From: Helicobacteraceae bacterium
GTDB taxonomy: Bacteria; Campylobacterota; Campylobacteria; Campylobacterales; Sulfurimonadaceae
DNA: 9,122 nt
Direction of reading: 5' to 3'
Assembly (NCBI GenBank): GCA_030642185.1
Contig: DAOWOG010000026.1
Coordinates: 1-9,122, forward strand
Below are positions 1-5,027 of this stretch, piece by piece; position 1 is the first letter of the stretch; each line of letters starts with the position of its first letter. The notes below the pieces were generated by a model. That model saw only the letters and a program-made list of their open reading frames with translations. It ran no database searches and was not told where the DNA came from. The translations under genes and the position numbers were made by a program.

Positions 1-477
1 GTCTTCATCCACATTGTAATCTTCGTCAAACGGCAGCGGCATCTTCTGAACATTACCACCGGCAAGAACAAAAGCATACGAATGAATCGGATAAGTCGGA
101 TCCGGTACCACAGCGACATCTCCCGGATTCGTGATGGCATATGCAAGGTGAGCATATCCCTCTTTTGAACCCATGGTTGCTACAGCTTCCGTCTCCGGAT
201 CAAGATCAACGTCGTAACGACGCTTATACCAGTCCGTAATCGCCAGACGCAGTTTATATATCCCTTTGGAATTCGAATACCCGTGGGTCTTCGTTTTTTG
301 AGCAGACTCGACCAGTTTCTCCCGGATATGTTCCGGTGTATCCCCGTCAGGGTTTCCCATACTGAAATCAATGACATCAGCACCGGCACGGCGTTCAGCC
401 ATCTTGAGATCATTTACTTCTGCAAACACATATTTCGGCAACCGTTTGATACGGTCAAATTGAATTTCGTCAAACAT
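1..477 (-). CDS. alaC: AlaC-type class I/II aminotransferase, partial (first 159 residues)
   Basis: PLP-dependent aminotransferase, fold type I. The visible N-terminal 159 residues follow the E. coli AlaC (glutamate-pyruvate aminotransferase) pattern closely: RLPKYVF near residue 12, [15 protein letters not shown] near 37, [14 protein letters not shown] near 62, [10 protein letters not shown] near 101 and [10 protein letters not shown] near 122. The catalytic lysine lies beyond the window, so the gene is cut by the left edge and is not shown to be broken. In Campylobacterota this gene sits in the same operon as the genes at 755-4171 and is often followed by homoserine dehydrogenase, so amino-acid biosynthesis (alanine, or diaminopimelate-like substrates) is likely. 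The start ATG is only 2 nt from the inverted-repeat element at 479-747, and a GGATGGG ribosome-binding sequence 5 nt upstream of it lies inside that repeat arm. LL-diaminopimelate aminotransferase is the alternative name often given to this family. Confidence 0.9.
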   Translation of the reverse strand, partial: MFDEIQFDRIKRLPKYVFAEVNDLKMAERRAGADVIDFSMGNPDGDTPEHIREKLVESAQKTKTHGYSNSKGIYKLRLAITDWYKRRYDVDLDPETEAVATMGSKEGYAHLAYAITNPGDVAVVPDPTYPIHSYAFVLAGGNVQKMPLPFDEDYNVDED

Positions 478-478
478 T

Positions 479-512
479 AGTACCCATCCTATACCAGATT
501 AACGCTTATCAG
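479..512 (+). repeat. left terminal inverted repeat, 34 bp
   Basis: Reads outward (minus strand) as CTGATAAGCG...GGATGGGTACT and is an exact reverse complement of 714-747. It ends 2 nt before the aminotransferase start codon at 477 and therefore supplies that gene's ribosome-binding region. Confidence 0.9.
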
Positions 513-597
513 GAAGCAAAAAAGGTGTGAGATTTTAACATAATAATATGCAGGACTACTTATTGTAATTCAAATATTATTCTGTTGGAAGATTGCA
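513..597 (+). repeat. repeat-family unit, diverged copy 1
   Basis: Shares ordered blocks with the right edge of the window: GAAGC at 513, AGGTGTGAGATTT at 523, GCAGGACTA at 550, TAATTCAAA at 566 and GAAGATTGCA at 588. The partner at 9038-9122 has the same blocks at nearly the same spacing (AGGTGTAAGATTT, GTAGGACTA, TAATTCAAA, GAAGATTGCA). The spacers between blocks are poorly conserved, so these are related but old copies. Confidence 0.65.
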
Positions 598-619
598 TCT
601 TTTTTGTTTCCCCTTCGGG

Positions 620-713
620 CGTCTCAATTTTGCTCATTTTCATCGTTGTAGATACTTGAATTAACCAGTTAGTCCTACGTATCTACGCCTTGAGAATGAG
701 CAAAATTGAAACG
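620..713. repeat. nested long hairpin with a conserved loop
   Basis: Arms 620-642 and 691-713 (core CAATTTTGCTCATT) pair over 21 of 23 positions. A second stem, GTAGATAC 648-655 with GTATCTAC 679-686, sits inside, leaving a 23-nt apical loop at 656-678. That loop recurs exactly, in the opposite orientation, at 9076-9098. A double-stem hairpin with a conserved loop suggests a folded nucleic acid or a protein-binding end, but its function is unknown. Confidence 0.75.
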
Positions 714-747
714 CTGATAAGCGTTAATCTGGTATAGGATGGGTACT
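714..747 (-). repeat. right terminal inverted repeat, 34 bp
   Basis: Exact reverse complement of 479-512. It lies 7 nt beyond the stop codon (755-757) of the secreted-protein gene, so the element fills the whole gap between the two genes. Confidence 0.9.
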
Positions 748-754
748 TACCCTA

Positions 755-1576
755 TTATTTTACACCCTGCGTTTCGATACGCAGTCCATCTTTAATATTT
801 TTTTGACTGTACAGATCAGCAATCTTTACATAGACTGCTTCACGCGGAATTGACGTTACCAGCTGCCAGGTTTTCCGGTCTCTTTTATAGACTTTCAGCA
901 ACCGTAAAGTCTTATCGTAAAATGTGATGTAAGGATACCAGTTATTTCCTTTTAGGCTCCAAAGGGTCAACTTTTTCACCTCTGACACATCCAGCCATTT
1001 TACAAAATTAAGCCGTTTGAACGTGATATCGTCACCGTCTTTGAGCGGTTGAAGCTTCAAATGCGCCTGTGACATGTCTATTTTATATTTCCAGCGGTCA
1101 TCGGCTAAACGTTCAATATCCACAATGTCGCATCCGCGTTTCAACAGTTCTTTACGCAGCAATGTCGGATCTGTGGCGTATTCCGACGTCAAACTGACAC
1201 TCCATACGAAACCGTTGTTTTCAAGTTTTGCTTCTTTGGTAATATAGCGGTAATAGCCAAGATCATGCAGCGTGTCATCCATTAGTTTGGCAAAAAAGAG
1301 CGGTTTGCCATTGGTTAAAAATGTCAACTCCAATGAACGCGGACGCTCAAAAAAGAGGTTCATCAAGCCATTCTCTTTGAGCCGATCAACTACCCTGACC
1401 ACATCAATGCCGTTATTGTGCTCATAGTCAGAAACCGGCGAAAAAATAATCTTGATAAAAGAGCGGTTGCGCTCATAAGTATCCTGTCCGATTAAGGACT
1501 CGATTTTTTCAAACAGCGGCGTCTGCGCCCACAGTGAAAGCGCGGTCAACCATAAAACAAGGAAAGCTTTTACCAA
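755..1576 (-). CDS. conserved Campylobacterota secreted (periplasmic) protein, function unknown
   Basis: 273 residues with a signal peptide: VKAFLVLWLTALSLWA, cleavage likely after Ala17. The remainder is soluble, mixed and charged, with no transmembrane segment and no enzyme motif I recognise. Gene order (after the RodZ-like gene and before the aminotransferase) matches C. jejuni Cj0151c, annotated only as a putative periplasmic protein. The start is TTG: GAGG lies 6 nt upstream and the gene overlaps the upstream gene by 7 nt, which implies translational coupling. The constant pairing with the RodZ-like gene suggests the two work together at the envelope; this is inference. The 3' end abuts the repeat element. 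Confidence 0.85.
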   Translation of the reverse strand: MVKAFLVLWLTALSLWAQTPLFEKIESLIGQDTYERNRSFIKIIFSPVSDYEHNNGIDVVRVVDRLKENGLMNLFFERPRSLELTFLTNGKPLFFAKLMDDTLHDLGYYRYITKEAKLENNGFVWSVSLTSEYATDPTLLRKELLKRGCDIVDIERLADDRWKYKIDMSQAHLKLQPLKDGDDITFKRLNFVKWLDVSEVKKLTLWSLKGNNWYPYITFYDKTLRLLKVYKRDRKTWQLVTSIPREAVYVKIADLYSQKNIKDGLRIETQGVK

Positions 1577-2394
1577 ATCTTACCTCGGTTTCGTGCTCGA
1601 AATTCAGCTTGGTCAATCGGCTGAAAAATACCGTTTTCAATCATGAAAAGCATCTGATCACGTTTCTTATAGACCCACTCTTCTTCACCTTGTTCTATAC
1701 GCAATCGTCCATGTCCCGTCACGATCAGCCACTCTTTGGAAGCATCCAGACGTACCCGCTCTTTTGTCATCTCGACGCGTCGTTTATGCGTTTGCATATT
1801 GATAATGCCCATCCATATTTTAACTCTTGGAATGAGTACAACATCTTCATGCGTCACTGCCTCTGCACTAACCTCAGTTATATTTTCCTCTTGTTCAAGC
1901 AGCTTTTGATCCTGTACACTCTCTACTTCATAGGCTTCGCTTCCAGGTTCCGAAGAGGCAGTCGATGCCGTAGCCAGGGTCTCTTTTGCTTTATCAATTG
2001 CAGTGTTATTGATCTCGATAGGCGCTTTTGAACGTCCTTCTGTAGAGATAAAAACAGCAATGATCACCGTCGCTATTGCCACTGCCAACAATCCGGGAAT
2101 CATAAAACGTTTTTTTTGATTTCCCATACTTCTTATGACAAACGGTTCTTCTGAAGGCATCTCATTCTTCTTCTCTGAATGAAAAGCCCGATACTCATCT
2201 TTATACGAACTGAGATCGATTCTGAATTCACGTTCCAAAATAGAGACAAACCCATTAAACTGCACTTTACCGAACTGATCAAATGATTTGTTCAGCAGTG
2301 CATCGACGTTATGCCGAATGATATGTGTTTTAGCAGCAATCTCATCGGCACCCAATGCTTTTAATGCTTCAAAGTCTTTAGTGTTTAATGTCAT
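1570..2394 (-). CDS. RodZ-like single-pass membrane protein
   Basis: 274 residues. Residues 1-75 form a helical cytoplasmic domain, followed by a charged linker with lysines at 94-95, one transmembrane helix at about 97-117 (FMIPGLLAVAIATVIIAVFI), an acidic low-complexity periplasmic linker (about 120-180) and a C-terminal domain of about 80 residues (VKIWMGIINMQTHKRRVEMTK..., then IVTGHGRLRIEQG) that resembles the beta-domain of RodZ (DUF4115-like). Topology is cytoplasm-in, C-terminus outside. RodZ proteins link MreB to the cell-wall machinery, but the usual RodZ Xre-type HTH is not clear here, so this is probably a lineage-specific relative (Cj0152c position). The ATG overlaps the stop of the methyltransferase gene by 4 nt (ATGA). 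Confidence 0.8.
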   Translation of the reverse strand: MTLNTKDFEALKALGADEIAAKTHIIRHNVDALLNKSFDQFGKVQFNGFVSILEREFRIDLSSYKDEYRAFHSEKKNEMPSEEPFVIRSMGNQKKRFMIPGLLAVAIATVIIAVFISTEGRSKAPIEINNTAIDKAKETLATASTASSEPGSEAYEVESVQDQKLLEQEENITEVSAEAVTHEDVVLIPRVKIWMGIINMQTHKRRVEMTKERVRLDASKEWLIVTGHGRLRIEQGEEEWVYKKRDQMLFMIENGIFQPIDQAEFRARNRGKIW

Positions 2395-3071
2395 TTGCGC
2401 ATCCTGTCCATCAAAATTGCTCCTGCAGCACTGACATTCAGCGAATCAAACTGATGTGTCATCGCGATACTTACCTGATGATCAAGTTTCCGAACAGCAC
2501 GCTGAGGAATACCTTCACCCTCATTTCCAAGGATCAGTGCCCGTTTTCCGTCAAAGTTCATCTCTCTTACATCCGATCCATCCATCACTGCCCCATAAAA
2601 ACGGTATCCTGCCACCTTCAGCTCATTCATCACATCATACATATTCTGATGCACTGCAAGAGGCATATCAAAAAGCGCTCCGCTGCTGCTGCGGGCAATC
2701 GACTCGGAATTGAGTTGTTTTAATCCGCATACAACGATGCCGTCAACTCCGAGGGCATACGCACTTCGAATAATCGCACCGATATTACCGACATCTGTAA
2801 TGCCACTCAGAATGACGACAAAATCCTTATTGAAAAAAGAGGAAAGCGCTTGATACTTCACCTCATCAACCTCCGCCAAAAAGCCCTGATGATTTCCGCT
2901 TTTGCTCATAGCTTGTGCTGCATTGGGAGGTATACGTTTGATTTCAAATCCCATTTTCATGAGACGGCTATACTCTTTTTTATCCAGTTCTTTTGCAAGA
3001 TAAAGCGTCTGAATCTTCTGTGGAGCATGTTCAAGAAGGTAATAAACCGGTTGTTTTCCATAAATTAACAT
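2391..3071 (-). CDS. rlmB: 23S rRNA 2'-O-ribose methyltransferase, TrmH/SpoU family
   Basis: 226 residues. An N-terminal substrate-binding domain (YGKQPVYYLLEH at 4, NHQGFLAEV at 60) is joined to a SPOUT catalytic domain. All three SpoU motifs are present: DVGNIGAIIRSA at 93-104 (catalytic-type Asn96 and Arg102), ILGNEGEGIP at 180-189, and DSLNVSAAGAILM at 209-221. This matches RlmB, which makes Gm2251 in the 23S peptidyl-transferase loop; it is slightly shorter than the E. coli protein (about 243). TrmH (tRNA Gm18) is the alternative, but the N-terminal domain and the ribosomal neighbours favour rRNA. A TAAAAT -10 box lies 6 nt before the ATG, so the gene may have a leaderless promoter besides readthrough from rsmI 56 nt upstream. 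Confidence 0.9.
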   Translation of the reverse strand: MLIYGKQPVYYLLEHAPQKIQTLYLAKELDKKEYSRLMKMGFEIKRIPPNAAQAMSKSGNHQGFLAEVDEVKYQALSSFFNKDFVVILSGITDVGNIGAIIRSAYALGVDGIVVCGLKQLNSESIARSSSGALFDMPLAVHQNMYDVMNELKVAGYRFYGAVMDGSDVREMNFDGKRALILGNEGEGIPQRAVRKLDHQVSIAMTHQFDSLNVSAAGAILMDRMRK

Positions 3072-3077
3072 AGAGGA

Positions 3078-3083
3078 ATTTTA
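3078..3083 (-). promoter_or_regulatory. candidate -10 box (TAAAAT) for the rlmB operon
   Basis: On the minus strand GGATAAAAT is preceded by a run of seven T and followed by only 6 nt before the ATG. A -35 box is not recognisable, as is usual for the main sigma factor in Campylobacterota, where T-rich upstream DNA substitutes. The predicted transcript start falls on or beside the start codon. Confidence 0.45.
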
Positions 3084-3127
3084 TCCAAAAAAATCTTGCA
3101 TAAGAGTAACAACCGTTAAACCGCCTT

Positions 3128-3946
3128 TTACTTTTCTGCTTCAAGCAGTCTCTGATAACAGGCTTTTGGGCTCTCTCCCGTTATTTTGGCGATCAGTTTG
3201 GCGGCTGCTTTTTTCGGCAGGTCCATTGCCAAAATTTCACGTTCGCCGAGGCTGCTTTCTCTTGCCGGTGCCGCTTCAATCACTATGACCCACTCACCGC
3301 GAAAATGACCGTCAAGCTGCAGTGAAATCTCTTCGGCATTGCCATGTAGATAGCGCTGAAATTTTTTGCTTAACTCTTTTGCCGCAAAGAGTTTTCGATC
3401 GGGAGCTTCCAGGCGCAACTCCTCGAGAAGCTTGCCCAAACGGTGCGGAGACTCATAAAGTACCGTCGTGTAGCCATTGTGCAGCGCCTGCTGAAGCGCA
3501 CTGTTTCGATGGGATCCTTTATGCGGCAAAAAACCGAAAAAGAGCATTTTGGTCTCAACAAATCCGCTCGCTGCAAAAGCAGTTAAAACGGCATTTGCAC
3601 CGGGCAGAACATCATAGGCTATAGCATGATCAATACAAAAGCGCACAAGCAGCTGACCCGGATCACTGATCCCCGGCATTCCTGCATCACTGGCATAGAC
3701 AACGTTCTGTTCAAAAAATGATGGTTCAAGTTTTTCAACAAAACGGTGTTCATTGTGTGAATGAAGTGAAATAAACTGCTGCTCTTTCGATATGTCAAGC
3801 TGATAACGTTCGTGTAAAAGATGAAGAAGTTTTTTAGTGACGCGGGTGTCTTCGCAGAGTAAAACATCTGCCTGTGAAAGTGTTTCCATGGCACGCAGCG
3901 AAATATCGCCGATATTGCCAATGGGAGTCGGTACGAGAGTCAGCAT
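3128..3946 (-). CDS. rsmI: 16S rRNA 2'-O-cytidine(1402) methyltransferase RsmI
   Basis: 272 residues of the tetrapyrrole-methylase fold. Diagnostic motifs: LVPTPIGNIGDISLRA at 4-19, LLCEDTRVTKKLL at 29-41, ASDAGMPGISDPG at 85-97, VLPGANAVLTAFAASG at 113-128 and TVLYESPHRL. RsmI adds the 2'-O-methyl of m4Cm1402 in the 16S decoding centre, using S-adenosylmethionine. Length is close to the E. coli enzyme (286), with a slightly shorter C-terminus. It starts 21 nt after the rpmE stop, so it is very likely cotranscribed with L31; 56 nt separate it from rlmB. Confidence 0.97.
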   Translation of the reverse strand: MLTLVPTPIGNIGDISLRAMETLSQADVLLCEDTRVTKKLLHLLHERYQLDISKEQQFISLHSHNEHRFVEKLEPSFFEQNVVYASDAGMPGISDPGQLLVRFCIDHAIAYDVLPGANAVLTAFAASGFVETKMLFFGFLPHKGSHRNSALQQALHNGYTTVLYESPHRLGKLLEELRLEAPDRKLFAAKELSKKFQRYLHGNAEEISLQLDGHFRGEWVIVIEAAPARESSLGEREILAMDLPKKAAAKLIAKITGESPKACYQRLLEAEK

Positions 3947-3967
3947 AACAACTCCCGAAAGCCCGGA

Positions 3968-4168
3968 TTAACTCTTTGCGTAACGTTTTTTGAACTTCTC
4001 GATACGTCCTGCAGTGTCAACCACTTTTTCCGAACCGGTGAAGAATGGATGACATTCGTTACAAATATCAATACGCATTGTCTCTTTTGTACTTTTTGTC
4101 TCAAATGTATTACCACAAGCACAGCTTACTGTACAAACTACTGAAGTCGGGTGAATCTCTTTTCTCAT
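3968..4168 (-). CDS. rpmE: 50S ribosomal protein L31, zinc-binding type
   Basis: Encodes 66 residues beginning MRKEIHP, typical of L31. The zinc ligands are intact: Cys16, Cys18, Cys36 and Cys39 (CxC...CxxC), so this is the zinc-containing C+ form. The conserved HPFFTG at 40-45 follows. Two tandem ATG codons occur (4171 and 4168); the second is chosen because AAAGG then lies 7 nt upstream instead of 4, and because it gives the family's usual N-terminus. L31 joins the 50S central protuberance and contacts the 30S subunit head. It leads the minus-strand operon, with a clear promoter and a 5' leader of about 75 nt containing a hairpin. Confidence 0.95.
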   Translation of the reverse strand: MRKEIHPTSVVCTVSCACGNTFETKSTKETMRIDICNECHPFFTGSEKVVDTAGRIEKFKKRYAKS

Positions 4169-4217
4169 CATGATGCCTTTTGTGCCACGTCATATACGTA
4201 GTCACGGTATATTTTTT

Positions 4218-4239
4218 AAATCCGTACGGGTGCGGATTT
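4218..4239 (-). promoter_or_regulatory. hairpin in the rpmE 5' leader
   Basis: AAATCCG (4218-4224) pairs with CGGATTT (4233-4239) around an 8-nt loop. It lies between the predicted transcript start (about 4243) and the L31 start codon. No U-tract follows on the rpmE strand, so it is not a terminator for that strand. Leaders of rpmE in several other phyla carry structured autoregulatory RNAs, so the same role is possible here; that is inference. Confidence 0.5.
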
Positions 4240-4249
4240 TTGAAATGAA

Positions 4250-4279
4250 ATTATAGCGAAATTTTTCTTGAGAAAGCAA
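4250..4279 (-). promoter_or_regulatory. promoter of the rpmE operon
   Basis: Perfect TATAAT at 4250-4255 (minus strand, preceded by GC) with a partial -35 TTGCTT at 4274-4279, spacing 18 nt, over AT-rich DNA. It would drive rpmE, rsmI and probably the genes downstream. Confidence 0.7.
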
Positions 4280-4291
4280 ATATTACGCCAC

Positions 4292-4336
4292 CAACTAAAT
4301 GCCTCCTTGCTGATAGTTGACCAACTAGACCAACTA
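4292..4336 (+). promoter_or_regulatory. operator-like CAACTA half-site cluster for the toxin-antitoxin pair
   Basis: Four copies of CAACTA or its complement: 4292-4297 (+), 4314-4319 (-), 4322-4327 (+) and 4331-4336 (+). The middle two form the palindrome TAGTTG-AC-CAACTA, which covers the -35 box; the last lies in the promoter spacer. Antitoxins of this family repress their own operon by binding such sites. Confidence 0.6.
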
Positions 4337-4345
4337 TGGTACAAT
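4317..4345 (+). promoter_or_regulatory. sigma-70 promoter of the Phd/YefM-PIN module
   Basis: TTGACC (4317-4322), a 17-nt spacer, then TACAAT (4340-4345). The predicted transcript start near 4352 gives a leader of about 22 nt containing the AAGGA ribosome-binding site. Confidence 0.75.
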
Positions 4346-4373
4346 AAACCATGTAAATAAAAAAGGATGACTT

Positions 4374-4607
4374 ATGATTGTCAATGTCTCGGAAGCAAAA
4401 ACGAACCTTTCCAAACTGATAGACATGGTCTATCATGGTCAAAGAGTCATAATCGCCAAAAACAATACACCCTTGGTTGATATGGTTATTCATAAACCGG
4501 AGGGCAAAAGAAAACTGGGACTTTTAAAAGGGAAACTTTCGGTTCCTGATAATTTCAATGATGAAGACGATAATATCAACGAAATGTTTTATGGTGAAAA
4601 TCAATGA
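4374..4607 (+). CDS. Phd/YefM-family antitoxin
   Basis: 77 residues. The N-terminal pattern IVNVSEAKTNLSKLIDMVYHGQRVIIAKNNTPLVDMV is the classic Phd/YefM DNA-binding and dimerisation fold (beta-strand, helix with the SEAKxxLSKL signature, beta-hairpin ending in P-L-V). The C-terminal third is acidic (NFNDEDDNINEMFYGENQ) and is the likely disordered segment that wraps the toxin. AAGGA lies 7 nt before the ATG. The stop overlaps the toxin start by 4 nt (ATGA), typical of coupled antitoxin-toxin expression. It should repress its own promoter through the CAACTA cluster just upstream. Confidence 0.93.
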   Translation: MIVNVSEAKTNLSKLIDMVYHGQRVIIAKNNTPLVDMVIHKPEGKRKLGLLKGKLSVPDNFNDEDDNINEMFYGENQ

Positions 4608-4975
4608 AGATAATCATTGATACCCATATTTTTTTATGGGCTTTGGCAGAACCTTCCAAAATCGAAAAAAGCAAGCTTGAGCGACTAAGGCTGATGTCTA
4701 ACACCATTTATGTCAGTGCGATTACAGTCACAGAGTTGATGATCAAATCTTCCATCGGCAAGCTCGATATCGACTTTGATGTCATTGAGGTGATAAATGC
4801 AAGTGGATTCGAACAACTTGATTTTACAGCTGCTGATGCGCTGAAGTTAAAAGAGATGCCCTTTCATCATAAAGATCCTTTTGACAGAATGCTTATCGCT
4901 CAAGCACAGGAAAACAACTTCTTTTTAATGAGTGATGACAGTAAGTTTTCCATGTATGAGTGCAAACTGATATAA
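4604..4975 (+). CDS. vapC: PIN-domain toxin (VapC-like ribonuclease)
   Basis: 123 residues, a full-length PIN domain. The acidic metal-binding residues are all there: Asp6 (IIIDTHIFLWAL), Glu44 (ITVTELMIK), Asp94 (HHKDPFDRMLIAQA) and Asp111/112 (LMSDDSKF). PIN toxins cleave RNA with Mg2+ or Mn2+, commonly tRNA or rRNA, and are held inactive by the cognate antitoxin. The HxxDPFDR form is the subgroup usually paired with Phd/YefM-type antitoxins, as here. It lacks a good ribosome-binding site of its own and relies on the 4-nt overlap with the antitoxin. The module splits the otherwise conserved rsmE-rpmE gene order, so it is an insertion. Confidence 0.93.
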   Translation: MKIIIDTHIFLWALAEPSKIEKSKLERLRLMSNTIYVSAITVTELMIKSSIGKLDIDFDVIEVINASGFEQLDFTAADALKLKEMPFHHKDPFDRMLIAQAQENNFFLMSDDSKFSMYECKLI

Positions 4976-4989
4976 ACTTCTATTGATCC

Positions 4990-5018
4990 CTCGTTCCCAA
5001 GTTAAATTGGGGAGCGAG
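4990..5018. repeat. CTCGTTCCCAA...TTGGGGAGCGAG palindromic repeat
   Basis: CTCGTTCCCAA (4990-5000) pairs with TTGGGGAGCGAG (5007-5018), with one G-T wobble and one bulged base, around a 6-nt loop. It lies between the convergent toxin gene and rsmE. It resembles a REP-like palindrome of the CTCGTTCCCA...TGGGAACGAG type seen scattered in many bacterial genomes (from memory). It has no U-tract after it on either strand, so it is not a standard intrinsic terminator, although it may still stop polymerase from either side. Confidence 0.6.
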
Positions 5019-5027
5019 AAAAAATCC

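Larger units (their letters stand above)
479..747. mobile_element. MITE-like non-coding element with perfect 34-bp terminal inverted repeats
   Basis: A 269-bp stretch without a credible ORF separates two genes that are adjacent in related genomes. Its ends, 479-512 and 714-747, are exact reverse complements over 34 bp; the outer end begins AGTACCCATCC. The arms carry GTAC at each edge, which is palindromic and could be either part of the terminal repeat or a 4-bp target duplication. Inside lie a 513-597 segment related to sequence at the right edge of the window, a short CCC-CTTC-GGG motif near 611-619, and a long nested hairpin (620-713). This fits a non-autonomous miniature inverted-repeat element or a large palindromic repeat. 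No transposase is visible to name the parent family. Confidence 0.7.

Noticed and set aside
479..747. CRISPR array or tRNA gene as an explanation of the repeats
   Set aside because: The repeats are inverted, not direct and evenly spaced, and no cloverleaf with an anticodon arm can be formed.
1534..2031. Long plus-strand ORF opposite the RodZ-like gene
   Set aside because: It is antisense to two well-supported, translationally coupled genes and has no recognisable domain or ribosome-binding site.
3619..3921. ORF inside rsmI in another frame
   Set aside because: rsmI motifs run through the whole interval in the correct frame; the alternative has no family features.
4251..4493. Minus-strand ORF overlapping the Phd/YefM antitoxin and its promoter
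   Set aside because: It would cross the strong promoter and operator cluster and the rpmE -10 box, and has no family similarity.
4990..5018. Standard bidirectional intrinsic terminator
   Set aside because: The stem is good, but on both strands the hairpin lacks a following T-run (A-rich on +, GGATC on -), so it is called a palindromic repeat instead.
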